From: Bradyrhizobium murdochi
Lineage (GTDB): Bacteria > Pseudomonadota > Alphaproteobacteria > Rhizobiales > Xanthobacteraceae
DNA length: 64,000 nucleotides
Direction of reading: 5' to 3'
Assembly (NCBI RefSeq): GCF_000472965.1
Contig: NZ_AXAU01000003.1
Coordinates: 248,269-312,268, forward strand
Below, in pieces: positions 35,226-44,444 of the stretch (position 1 is its first letter; each line of letters begins with the position of its first letter). The notes below the pieces were generated by a model that was not told the origin of the DNA, searched no databases, and was given only the letters and a program-made list of their open reading frames with translations. The position numbers and the translations under genes were made by a program.

Positions 35226-36404
35226 ATGAAAAAGAAAGTCGCAATACCCGCAGTCCTGTTCTGCGCCGTCGCTGCCGGCGGCCTTCTCTACTTCACGCAC
35301 GCCGACGTGTTCAAAGCCGCTGTCGCGGCCGCGCCGCCACCTCCGGTTCCGGTCGTGGCCGGCGTGGTCGCGCAGCATGACGTGCCGATCTACCAGAACG
35401 GCGTCGGTACCGTGATCGCGTACAACACCGATGTCGTGCGAGCCCAGATCCAGGGTCAGCTCATCAGCATCAATTTCACCGAAGGGCAGACCGTCCATGC
35501 CGGCGACTTGCTCGCGCAAATCGATCCGCGCCCCTATCAGGCTCAGATCGACCAGTTCGAGGGCAACCTGGAGCGCGATCAGGCCCAGCTCACCAATGCC
35601 CGCGCCAATCTCACCCGTTACAACCAACTCGGTGACAAGGGCTGGGCCACGCCGCAACTGATCGAAACCCAGAAGGCGCAGGTCGGCCAGCTCGAGGCCG
35701 CGATCAAGACCGACCAGGCGCTGATCGAGGCGGCCAAGGTGCAACTCAGCTACACGCGTCTGACTTCGCCGATCGACGGCGTGGTCGGCATTCGCCAGAT
35801 CGACGTCGGCAACATCATCAGCCCGACCACGGCCAACGGGCTCGTCGTCGTGACGCAGCTCGATCCCATCTCGCTGATCTTCACGCTGCCGGAAGGCGTG
35901 CTGCCGCAGATCCTCAAAGAACAGCAAGCGACCAGGACACCGCTTCCAGTCCTCGCCTACAATCAGGATGACACCCTGCAGCTAGGCCGGGGCGAGCTCG
36001 CGCTGGTCAACAACGAGATCCTGCAGACGACCGGCTCGATCCAGCTCAAGGCAACCTTCCCCAACAAGTCTCGCGAGCTGTGGCCGGGTGAACTGGTGAA
36101 TGCGCGGCTGCTTGTCACGACCCGACATAACGGGCTGACCGTCCCTGCTTCGGTCGTACAGCAGGGTCCGAACGGCGCCTATGCCTATGTCATCAAGCCC
36201 GACAGCACGGTCGCGATGCGCCCCGTCAAGGTCGCACAGATCACCGATGGCGAGGCGCTGATCGATTCCGGCTTGAAGGCCGGCGAACAGGTCGTCGTCG
36301 ACGGACAATACCGGCTGCAGCCGGGCACACATGTCACGCTGCTGCACGGCGAAGCGGCCGAGGAAGCAGCGGCACAGCAAGCGCAACAGGCGACGATCCC
36401 ATGA
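35226..36404 (+). CDS. RND efflux periplasmic adaptor subunit (MdtA-like)
   Basis: The 392-aa membrane fusion protein has an N-terminal anchor (KKKVAIPAVLFCAVAAGGLLYF), a lipoyl half-motif (VVRAQIQGQLISINFTEGQTVHAGDLLAQIDPRPY), a coiled-coil hairpin (about 95-165), the second lipoyl half (TSPIDGVVGIRQIDVGNIIS), and beta-barrel and membrane-proximal domains. It links the RND pump to an outer-membrane channel encoded elsewhere. It overlaps the pump gene by four bases. Confidence 0.95.
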   Translation: MKKKVAIPAVLFCAVAAGGLLYFTHADVFKAAVAAAPPPPVPVVAGVVAQHDVPIYQNGVGTVIAYNTDVVRAQIQGQLISINFTEGQTVHAGDLLAQIDPRPYQAQIDQFEGNLERDQAQLTNARANLTRYNQLGDKGWATPQLIETQKAQVGQLEAAIKTDQALIEAAKVQLSYTRLTSPIDGVVGIRQIDVGNIISPTTANGLVVVTQLDPISLIFTLPEGVLPQILKEQQATRTPLPVLAYNQDDTLQLGRGELALVNNEILQTTGSIQLKATFPNKSRELWPGELVNARLLVTTRHNGLTVPASVVQQGPNGAYAYVIKPDSTVAMRPVKVAQITDGEALIDSGLKAGEQVVVDGQYRLQPGTHVTLLHGEAAEEAAAQQAQQATIP

Positions 36405-39400
36405 ACATATCCGCGCCCTTCATCCACCGGCCGATCGCAACGGCGCTCCTCATGGTCGGCCTTCTGGTCGGCGGCCTCATTGCCTACCCGTTGCTGCCGG
36501 TCGCGGCGTTGCCGAATGTCAACTACCCGACGCTGCAGGTGACGGCGCAGTTGCCGGGCGCGGACCCGCAGACCATGGCGGCGTCGGTAGCGACACCGCT
36601 CGAACTCCAGTTCGGGCAGATTCCGGGTCTCCTCCAGATGACGTCGGCGAGCGCACTCGGCTTCACCCAGATCACGCTGCAGTTCGATCTGAACCGCCAG
36701 ATCGACGGAACGGTCAGCGATACGCTGTCGGCGATCAACGCCGCGAGTCCCTTCTTGCCGCCCGGCATTCCCTATCCGCCCACCATCCGCAAGGTCAATC
36801 CGGCGGACACGCCGATCCTGGTGCTCGGTCTCACATCGGACAGCCTGCCGCTGACCACGGTGGATGCGTACGCGGAAAACATTCTGCTGCAGAAGATATC
36901 GCAAATTCCGGGCGTCGGCCTCGTCGGCATCGGCGGCCAGCAGAAGCCCGCCGTGCGCGTGCAGCTCGATCCGCAGGCGCTTGCCGCACGCGGCATCAAT
37001 CTCGAGGACGTCCGCACGGCGCTCGGCCAGGCCAATGTCGATTTGCCGAAAGGCACGCTCAACAGCCCGCGCCAGACCTATACGCTGAACACCAACGATC
37101 AGCTCTTGAAGGCGGAGGACTACGCCAATCTCGTGATCGCCTACCGGAACGGCTCGCCGGTTCGCATCCGCGATGTCGGCCGCGCCGTCAGCGCGCCGGA
37201 AAACGACCTGATCGCCGGCTGGTACAACAACCGGCGCGCCGTCATCCTGGCGATCCAGCGCCAGCCCGGCGCCAACGTCATCGACACTGTCGAGCGGATC
37301 AAGGCCGAGATGCCGGTGCTGCAGGCCTCGATCCCGCCCGCGATCAAGGTCAACGTCATCTCCGACCGCACCGATACGGTCCGCGCATCCATCCACGACG
37401 TTCAGTTCACGCTGATGCTGACGGTTGCGCTGGTGGTGATGGTGATCTTCATCTTCCTGAGAAACTTCTGGGCAACGGTCATCCCGGCGGTCACCGTTCC
37501 ACTGTCGCTAATCGGCACGTTCGCTGTCCTCTACGAGCTCGGCTACAGCCTCGACAACCTGTCGCTGATGGCGTTGTCGATCGCCGTCGGCTTCGTGGTC
37601 GACGACGCCGTGGTCGTGATCGAGAACATCGTGCGGCACATGGAAGGCGGCGCCACACCATTCGAGGCGGCGCTGAAGGGCGCCGGCGAGATCGGCTTCA
37701 CCATCATGTCGATCACGCTGTCGCTGATCGCGGTCTTCATTCCGCTGTTCCTGATGGGCGGATATGTCGGGCTGCTGTTCCGCGAATTTGCCGTCACCGT
37801 CAGTGTAGCCCTGGTGCTGTCGCTCCTGATCTCGCTGACCTTGACGCCGATGATGTGCGCGCGGCTGCTCAAGCCGGAAAATAGGACGCACGGACGGTTG
37901 TTCCGCATCCTCGAAGCTGGCTTCAATTCACTACTCGGAGTCTACGAGGCCGGTCTCAAGATCGTGCTTCGTCACCGTTTCATCACCCTGTTGACGATGT
38001 TTGCGACCATCGGGCTGACCGGCTATCTCTACGTCGTCATCCCCAAAGGCTTCTTTCCGCAGCAGGACACCGGATTGATCATCGGCCTGTCCGAAGCCGC
38101 CCAGGATATTTCCTATTCTGCGATGACCGAGCGCCAGCAGGCGCTGCTCAATGCCATCACGCGGGATCCGGCCGTCGCATCCGTCGGCTCGGCGATCGGC
38201 GCCGGCGGCGGCAACACCACGGTCAACAATGGCCGCATCTATATTGCGCTCAAGCCCTACAAGCAGCGCGATAGCATGGAAACGGTGCTCGCCCGCCTGC
38301 GCACCAACCTGGCCAAGATCCAGGGCATAACGCTCTATATGCAGGCCGCGCAGGACATCACCATCGGCGGACGCGTCTCGAAAACCCAGTACCAGTACAC
38401 GCTGGGCGATGCCGATCCCGGTGAGCTGAATCACTGGGCTGCGCTGTTCCTCGACAGGATCAAGAAGATCCCCGGCATCACCGACGTCGCGACCGACCAG
38501 CTCAATTCCGGTCCCCTGCTCGACATCTCCATCAAGCGCGAGGTGGCTTCGAGCTACGGCATCCTGCCCTTCACCATCGACAACACGCTCGATGACGCCT
38601 TTGGCCAGCGCATCGTCTCGACGATGTACACGACCCTGAATCAGTACCACGTCATCATGGAGGTCAATCCGAAATTCCAGTACTCGCCCGAGGCGTTGAC
38701 CGGAATCTATGTCAAATCCTCAACCGGCCAGGAGGTGCCGCTATCGACGCTGGTCGACAGCGTGGTCAAGGTCGCCCCGCTCGTGGTCAATCACCAGGGA
38801 CAGTTTCCGTCGGTGACGATCTCCTTCAACCTGCTCCCCGGCACGGCGATCGGCCAGGCGACCAGCGCCATCCAGAATATCGAGAAGCAGCTCGGCAAAC
38901 CGCTTTCGCTGCAGACCAGCTTCCAGGGCAACGCACAGGCGTTCGGCGATTCCCTATCGACAACGCCGATCCTGATCGTGGCGGCGCTGTTCGTGATCTA
39001 TCTCATCCTCGGCATCTTGTATGAGAGCCTGATCCACCCCATCACCATCATCTCGACGCTGCCGTCGGCGGGGCTCGGAGCACTGTTGTTGCTGATGGCG
39101 GTTCACCTCGATCTCAGCGTGATCGCGATCGTCGGCATCATCCTGCTGATCGGCATCGTCAAGAAGAACGGCATCATGCTGGTCGATTTCGCCCTGCATG
39201 TCGGCCAACAGGAGCGATTGTCGGCGGAAGACGCCATCTATCGCGCCTGCGTCATGCGATTCCGGCCGATCCTCATGACCACGATGGCAGCCATGCTTGC
39301 CGGCGTTCCCATGATGCTCGGCACCGGCGCGGGCTCCGAGATACGCCAACCGCTGGGCTACGCCATCGTCGGAGGACTGGCCGTGTCGCAGCTTCTCACG

Positions 39401-39511
39401 CTGTACACGACGCCGGTGGTCTACATCTATCTCGACCGGCTGCAGACCTGGCTGTTCGGCAAGAAGGAGCCGGCGATTGACGAGGGCTCCAACGTGATGC
39501 CGGCGGAGTGA
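36401..39511 (+). CDS. RND multidrug efflux transporter (MdtB/MdtC-like)
   Basis: The 1036-aa inner-membrane pump has 12 expected transmembrane segments and two large periplasmic loops. The proton-relay segment VGFVVDDAVVVIENIVRHME (TM4 Asp pair) near residue 400 and the matching second-half helix IGIVKKNGIMLVDFAL near 925 are visible. The start HRPIATALLMVGLLVGGL and PLLPVAALPNVNYPTLQV are typical of the MdtB/C branch. Substrates may include bile salts, novobiocin-like or aromatic compounds. Only one pump gene is present here, so it may act as a homotrimer. It converges with the hybrid-kinase gene. Confidence 0.95.
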   Translation: MNISAPFIHRPIATALLMVGLLVGGLIAYPLLPVAALPNVNYPTLQVTAQLPGADPQTMAASVATPLELQFGQIPGLLQMTSASALGFTQITLQFDLNRQIDGTVSDTLSAINAASPFLPPGIPYPPTIRKVNPADTPILVLGLTSDSLPLTTVDAYAENILLQKISQIPGVGLVGIGGQQKPAVRVQLDPQALAARGINLEDVRTALGQANVDLPKGTLNSPRQTYTLNTNDQLLKAEDYANLVIAYRNGSPVRIRDVGRAVSAPENDLIAGWYNNRRAVILAIQRQPGANVIDTVERIKAEMPVLQASIPPAIKVNVISDRTDTVRASIHDVQFTLMLTVALVVMVIFIFLRNFWATVIPAVTVPLSLIGTFAVLYELGYSLDNLSLMALSIAVGFVVDDAVVVIENIVRHMEGGATPFEAALKGAGEIGFTIMSITLSLIAVFIPLFLMGGYVGLLFREFAVTVSVALVLSLLISLTLTPMMCARLLKPENRTHGRLFRILEAGFNSLLGVYEAGLKIVLRHRFITLLTMFATIGLTGYLYVVIPKGFFPQQDTGLIIGLSEAAQDISYSAMTERQQALLNAITRDPAVASVGSAIGAGGGNTTVNNGRIYIALKPYKQRDSMETVLARLRTNLAKIQGITLYMQAAQDITIGGRVSKTQYQYTLGDADPGELNHWAALFLDRIKKIPGITDVATDQLNSGPLLDISIKREVASSYGILPFTIDNTLDDAFGQRIVSTMYTTLNQYHVIMEVNPKFQYSPEALTGIYVKSSTGQEVPLSTLVDSVVKVAPLVVNHQGQFPSVTISFNLLPGTAIGQATSAIQNIEKQLGKPLSLQTSFQGNAQAFGDSLSTTPILIVAALFVIYLILGILYESLIHPITIISTLPSAGLGALLLLMAVHLDLSVIAIVGIILLIGIVKKNGIMLVDFALHVGQQERLSAEDAIYRACVMRFRPILMTTMAAMLAGVPMMLGTGAGSEIRQPLGYAIVGGLAVSQLLTLYTTPVVYIYLDRLQTWLFGKKEPAIDEGSNVMPAE

Positions 39512-39558
39512 CGAGAGTTCCGGCGGCTCACTGAGACGCGATGAGATCCATTCGACTG

Positions 39559-41937
39559 TCAGGCTCTCTTCGGGTGTAAGGTCACAACCGAGCGCGAAGC
39601 TGCCTGCGCGCTCATCACCTCCTCAATGGCGGCCAGCAGCGCCGCCTGGTCGAACGGCTTGGAGATGCGAGGCAAGTGAGGCTGCGTCGAGCCGAGCAGT
39701 TCGGCATACCCTGTGCAGAGCACCACGGGCGTGCCGGGACGCTCGGCGGCCACTGCCTCGGCAAGCAGCAACCCGTTCATCCCCGGCATGGCGTAGTCGG
39801 TCACCACGATGTCAATCTTCGGCATTCGGTGCAGAAGCTGGACTGCCTCCTCGCCGGAGCGCGCCTCGATCACGGCGTGGCCGAGATCGTCGAGCATCGC
39901 AGCGACACTGTCGAGGACGAGAAGATCATCGTCTACGACCAGCACGGAAAGGGGGCGGCTGCCGCGGGACGCGGAACGCGACGGCTCCGCCGCATGGGGC
40001 GCCGGCAGCTTTTCCTCCTGAGAGGCGGGCAGCCAGATCTCGGCCGTGGTCCCTTCGCCGATGCGGCTCTTCAGCAGCAACACGCCTCCGGACTGTTCGG
40101 CCAATCCTTTCACCATCGAGAGGCCGAGACCGGTCCCCTTGCCGACGCCCTTGGTCGTAAAGAACGGCTCCTGCGCATGCCTGAGCGTCTCCTCGTCCAT
40201 GCCGCATCCGGTGTCGCTCACCGAGAGCGCAACGTATCGTCCCTCGGCAAGGCCATCGATGGCATGCTCTTCGCGTGCAGCGATGCTGATAACCCCGCCA
40301 CTGGCCGCGATCGCATCGCGCGCGTTGACGGCGAGGTTGAGGATCGCGAGCTCGAGCTGGTTGGCATCGACCTTCACCTTCGAAAGCTCGATCGGAAAAC
40401 GGGTCTCGACCCGGATGGCTGGATCAAACTTCAGGAGAGCCGCCATTCCGCGCACCAGCTCCGGGACATCCACGACGACGGGCTTGAGGTCCTGCTTGCG
40501 CGCGAACGCCAGCATGCGCTGGGTCAGCGAGGCGCCGCGCAGCGCACCTTGAATCGCGTTGTCGAGCAGGCGGTGAATCCTGGGATCTTCCGGCTGGAGG
40601 CGCTTCTTCGCCAGTTCGAGGCTGCCCAGGATCACGGCAAGTATGTTGTTGAAGTCGTGGGCAACGCCGCCGGTAAGCTGTCCGACAGTCTCCATCTTCT
40701 GCGATATCACGAGCGCATCGCGTGTGCGCTCCAGCGCTTCCTGGGCTCGGCGCCGTTCCGTCACGTCGCGCACGATCTTGGCGAAACCGATTGCCTCGCC
40801 ATGCTCGTTTTGCACCACGCGTATCGTCGCCTCGGCCCAGAAGCGGCTACCGTCCTTGCGAACGCGCCAGCCCTCGCCTGCCGACTTGCCTTCCCGCTTT
40901 GCGTCGTGAAGCACGGCATCAGGAACTCCGGACGCGCGGTCTTCCTCGGTGTGAAGGATGGCGTAGTCGGTACCTATGATCTCGTCGCCGTAGCCGATCA
41001 GCCGGCGTGCGCCGAGATTCCAGTTCGCCACCCGCCCTTCGGGATCGAGCATGAAGATGGCGTGGTCGGCCACCCCCTCCACCAGCAGGCGGAATTTCTC
41101 CTCGCTTCGCCTGAGTGCCTCGGCTTCGCGATCGGCACGTTCTGCCGAGGCGCGGTCGTACACGGCCGCGGCGAGCCCGATGACGAGGACGATGATCGTG
41201 GTGCCGGCGACCAGGAACGCGAGCGGCGCTTGCCCAACCGCGCCGTGGACTGCGCGGCCAAGAATGGCATCCGTGGCAACGAAGGAGGAGCCCCGCATGG
41301 CCGCGTAGTGCATCCCGGAGATCGCCAGGCCCATGACGGCGCCGGCCGATATGCGCTCGAGCACGCTCGTCGTGCGAAAGGCGAGCCACAGCGCAATGAT
41401 GGACGCGCCGATCGCAATAGCGATGGAAAGCACAACCCAGAGGGGATCGTAGTGGATCGAAGCCGCCATCCGCATGGCGCCCATGCCGGTGTAATGCATG
41501 CCGGAGATCGCGAGCCCCATTCCGATGCCGGAAATGATGAGCGCGTTCGACCGCTGACTAACGACGACGAACGCGGCTGCAGCGACCAAAATGGGAAGCG
41601 CAAGCGAGAGCAGCGTCAGGAGTGGATCGTAGGAAATTTCGACGCCGGGCAGGCTGAACGCCAGCATGGCGACGAAATGCATGGACCAGATGCCGCCACC
41701 CATGGCGACGGCCGCAGCCCCAAGCCAGCCCAGGCTGGCGGAACCGGAAGCAGCTCGCATGCGGGTCGCGAGATCCAGTGCCGTGTAGGAAGAAAGCGCG
41801 GCGATCAGGACTGACAGCGCGACAAGAACGGGGTCATGGGTGCCTGGATGGTGATGCATTCCGTTCGATGACGCAGAGGGAAGCATCTCAATAGCACCGT
41901 TCTTGCGGCCGTGCATTGTTCCCGCGCCGAAAGGCAT
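39559..41937 (-). CDS. MHYT-PAS hybrid sensor histidine kinase with C-terminal receiver
   Basis: The 792-aa membrane protein has an N-terminal MHYT domain with seven helices and three signature motifs (MHFVAML, MHYTGMG, MHYAAMR), thought to sense a diatomic gas through copper. A PAS domain follows (about 275-400; FRLLVEGVADHAIFMLDPEG), then HisKA with phospho-His in GGVAHDFNNILAV near 430, HATPase_c (DTGCGM, GTGLGLSMV), and a receiver with Asp in DIVVTDYAMPGMNG near 720. The start is uncertain; ATGs at 41916 and 41886 are alternatives. No partner regulator is adjacent. Confidence 0.93.
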   Translation of the reverse strand: MPFGAGTMHGRKNGAIEMLPSASSNGMHHHPGTHDPVLVALSVLIAALSSYTALDLATRMRAASGSASLGWLGAAAVAMGGGIWSMHFVAMLAFSLPGVEISYDPLLTLLSLALPILVAAAAFVVVSQRSNALIISGIGMGLAISGMHYTGMGAMRMAASIHYDPLWVVLSIAIAIGASIIALWLAFRTTSVLERISAGAVMGLAISGMHYAAMRGSSFVATDAILGRAVHGAVGQAPLAFLVAGTTIIVLVIGLAAAVYDRASAERADREAEALRRSEEKFRLLVEGVADHAIFMLDPEGRVANWNLGARRLIGYGDEIIGTDYAILHTEEDRASGVPDAVLHDAKREGKSAGEGWRVRKDGSRFWAEATIRVVQNEHGEAIGFAKIVRDVTERRRAQEALERTRDALVISQKMETVGQLTGGVAHDFNNILAVILGSLELAKKRLQPEDPRIHRLLDNAIQGALRGASLTQRMLAFARKQDLKPVVVDVPELVRGMAALLKFDPAIRVETRFPIELSKVKVDANQLELAILNLAVNARDAIAASGGVISIAAREEHAIDGLAEGRYVALSVSDTGCGMDEETLRHAQEPFFTTKGVGKGTGLGLSMVKGLAEQSGGVLLLKSRIGEGTTAEIWLPASQEEKLPAPHAAEPSRSASRGSRPLSVLVVDDDLLVLDSVAAMLDDLGHAVIEARSGEEAVQLLHRMPKIDIVVTDYAMPGMNGLLLAEAVAAERPGTPVVLCTGYAELLGSTQPHLPRISKPFDQAALLAAIEEVMSAQAASRSVVTLHPKRA

Positions 41938-42222
41938 TGAGGGGGCCGAACTCGGCGGAGCGCCTGCCCGGGGCGGGAGGGATCGAACTTCCGAATGGCG
42001 GAATCGAAATCAGCCAAATTATCCAATGATTTCAAGGCACCTTTGGAAAAGCTCAAGACGGCCCATAGCCCATCGATAGCTTGGCAGCCGCTTCCAAATA
42101 GAAGCAGCCTCGACAGAGGATCGGTTCCGGCAGCATCTGGGAGCGACTGCGCTGAATGGCCTGCGCACGAATCAATGTTGGCGGCCCGTTGGGCGGCCCG
42201 GCACCCGGCGATAGATCGTCGT

Positions 42223-43422
42223 TCAGCCGTGATACGCAAACAGCTCGATTGGGTCGTTGAAGCCGCGCACCGGATATTCGCCGACGCGTTCGAGATCGAA
42301 ATCGTTTTCGACGAAATCAGCGAACGCGCGGGACAGCAGCACCGTTTTTCCCAACTGTTTGGTGAGGGCTTCGAGACGCGAAGCCATGTTGACCGCAGGA
42401 CCGATGACCGTGAAGTCGAGCCGGCTGCGCGACCCGATATTGCCGTACATGACGTCTCCGACGTGGACGCCGATGCCGTAATTCAACGGCTCACGACCGG
42501 TTTCGCCGTTTTTTTCGTTGAGGGCAAGCATCGCCTGACGGGCTTCAGCCACGGCATGCAGCAGATTTGCGCAGGCCGACGGCTGGCTCAGCGGAAAAAT
42601 GGCAAGCAGACCGTCGCCGATGAATTTCAGTATTTCCCCGCCGTGTCGGGCAATCGGCTCCGACATCGCATCGAAATAGCCGTTCAGGAGATCAATGACG
42701 TCATCGCGCGGCCAGTTGTCGGAGATCCTGGTGAAATCACGCAGATCGCAGATCATGATGGCGGCGCGTACCGTCGTGCCGCTGCCGCGCCTGGTGGCGC
42801 CGGCTAAAATGAGCTCGCTGGCATGCGACCCGACATAGGTTTCGAGCAGCGTTCGCGCCAACCGGTTCTTGACACGGATTTCGCTGACCAGCGCCAGAAC
42901 CGGCAACAGTTCCAACAGGCTGGCGATATGCGCGTCGTCGAAACCTCCTGGCCGGTCGGTTGCAAAGGTCACGATATGCCGCTTGCCGAGCGTATGGTAT
43001 AGCGGCCACGCCACATAGTCGGTCAGGCCTTTCGCCCGCATCTCGTCAAAGACGGCATGCTTGCGGCCCAGTGACGGGTCCCGTTCGAGATTTTCGCGCA
43101 CCTCGGAGGCACCGTCATGGAGTTCATTGGCGGGACTGCCGATGTATTCGGATCGCTCCCTGACGTCGTAGTCGACCCTCGCAATCTCCGCCTCGCGCAT
43201 CCCGTCGGCCCACATGATCCGTGCGCCGAGCCATTGCGGATGGTGGATCAGGATATGAAGCGACGCCCGCTTGACGGGAACGCCTGCTCGCTGGAGCCGG
43301 ATACACAGCTCTGCGAAAATATTGTCAATGAAGCGCTCATCGCGCGTGTCGTTTGTCAGCCAGTGCAGGACGTCCCGGTCAGAACGCGCGGCAACGGGAT
43401 CGATTTTTGGCGGCGCGTTCAT
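42223..43422 (-). CDS. Class III adenylate/guanylate cyclase
   Basis: The 399-aa protein has a catalytic domain in the last 190 residues: IMICDLRDFTRISDNWP and GGEILKFIGDGLLAIFP hold the metal-binding Asp residues and the substrate Lys, and DFTVIGPAVNMASRLEAL the transition-state segment. The N-terminal half (about 20-200) is soluble and lacks transmembrane helices; it resembles a sensor segment found with rhizobial cyclases. The ATG at 43422 follows a strong AGGAGC site and is preferred over a farther one. Product is probably cAMP. No target gene is evident. Confidence 0.92.
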   Translation of the reverse strand: MNAPPKIDPVAARSDRDVLHWLTNDTRDERFIDNIFAELCIRLQRAGVPVKRASLHILIHHPQWLGARIMWADGMREAEIARVDYDVRERSEYIGSPANELHDGASEVRENLERDPSLGRKHAVFDEMRAKGLTDYVAWPLYHTLGKRHIVTFATDRPGGFDDAHIASLLELLPVLALVSEIRVKNRLARTLLETYVGSHASELILAGATRRGSGTTVRAAIMICDLRDFTRISDNWPRDDVIDLLNGYFDAMSEPIARHGGEILKFIGDGLLAIFPLSQPSACANLLHAVAEARQAMLALNEKNGETGREPLNYGIGVHVGDVMYGNIGSRSRLDFTVIGPAVNMASRLEALTKQLGKTVLLSRAFADFVENDFDLERVGEYPVRGFNDPIELFAYHG

Positions 43423-43594
43423 ATCTTGCTCCTGAGCGGTGACCTGGATCGACGGTACAGGATATGTCGTATCCCCGCGCGACGTCGTCAACGGAGCCCG
43501 CCGCAATGCGCCTTCTGAATTTTCCTCTTCCGTTCACCCATTGATAGCGTTGGTGAATTTCCCGCGTCCAGGACGTCCAGAGGTTGAACGCACG

Positions 43595-44422
43595 CTAATG
43601 CCCGACGAAAACGGGCTTGCGCTTGTCGATGAAGGCGCGCACTGCCTCCTTGTGATCCGTCGTTCGCGCGGAGCGGACCATGTATTCCGCTTCCTGGTCC
43701 ATCGAATCCAGAAGGCCTGTGGTCAGGGCATGGTCGAGGTTGTCCTTCATGCCAGCGTAAGCTTGCGAGGGACCATCGGCCAGCGACCTTGCAAGCGCAA
43801 ATGCAACGTCGCGAAGCTCGGCGTCGGCTACCACCCGATTGACGAGCCCCAAGGTTTCGCAGCGGCGTGCGTCGATCCGCTCCGACAGAAACATCAACTC
43901 GCGTGCCCGGGACGTCCCCACCAGCCGCGTCAACAGCCAGGCGATGCCGTAGTCTCCGGTCAGGGCGATGCGGGCATATCCCGTGGTCATCACAGCCGAT
44001 TCAGCAGCGATTCGAATGTCGCAGGCGAGCGCGAGCGCAAGCCCTGCGCCTGCCGCAGGTCCGGGAAGCGCTGCCATCGTCGGCTTTCGCAATCCAACCA
44101 ACGCACCCGTAAGAGTGCGCTGCTTGATGCGCAAATCGGCGACCCGCTCATCGAGCGGCGCTTCGGCCTTGGCAGCATTGCTCCCCATGCCCTTGACGTC
44201 ACCGCCGGCACAAAAGGCGGCCCCGGCACCCGTGATGAGCAATGCGCCGACGCGGGAATCGTCGCCGCACTGCCTGATCATGCGCCGCAGCGCGGGGGTC
44301 AGTTGATCGGACAAGGCGTTGCGGGCCTCGGCCCGGTTCAGCGTGATCAGCGCCACGCGATCCCGGATTTCACACAGCAGCTCACCTGTGCCGGTATCGA
44401 CCTCGATCCGAGCTTCTGTCAT
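43595..44422 (-). CDS. Enoyl-CoA hydratase/isomerase
   Basis: The 275-aa crotonase has the oxyanion-hole region AAFCAGGDVKGMG near residue 70 and PGPAAGAGLALALACDIRIA near 125. The catalytic segment reads YARIALTGDYGIAWLLTRLVG, so Asp replaces the usual second Glu as in several degradative crotonases. It is the last gene of a seven-gene leftward run (51429 to 43595) with short gaps, presumably transcribed from the promoter at 51483-51511. It would hydrate the enoyl-CoA made by the acyl-CoA dehydrogenases of the same operon. Confidence 0.9.
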   Translation of the reverse strand: MTEARIEVDTGTGELLCEIRDRVALITLNRAEARNALSDQLTPALRRMIRQCGDDSRVGALLITGAGAAFCAGGDVKGMGSNAAKAEAPLDERVADLRIKQRTLTGALVGLRKPTMAALPGPAAGAGLALALACDIRIAAESAVMTTGYARIALTGDYGIAWLLTRLVGTSRARELMFLSERIDARRCETLGLVNRVVADAELRDVAFALARSLADGPSQAYAGMKDNLDHALTTGLLDSMDQEAEYMVRSARTTDHKEAVRAFIDKRKPVFVGH

Positions 44423-44444
44423 TCGCGCTGCTCCCGTCGTGTCT

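Noticed and set aside
39676..41814. A 712-codon frame antisense to the MHYT hybrid kinase
   Set aside because: No recognisable domain, the kinase on the other strand has full domain structure, and the antisense frame has shadow-like composition.
41938..42222. Possible tRNA or small RNA in the hybrid kinase-cyclase gap
   Set aside because: No cloverleaf or T-arm sequence is visible; the phrase GGGATCGAAC alone is not a tRNA.
41995..42807. A 270-codon rightward frame antisense to the cyclase gene
   Set aside because: It runs antisense across the catalytic domain of a clearly real cyclase and shows no conserved motif.
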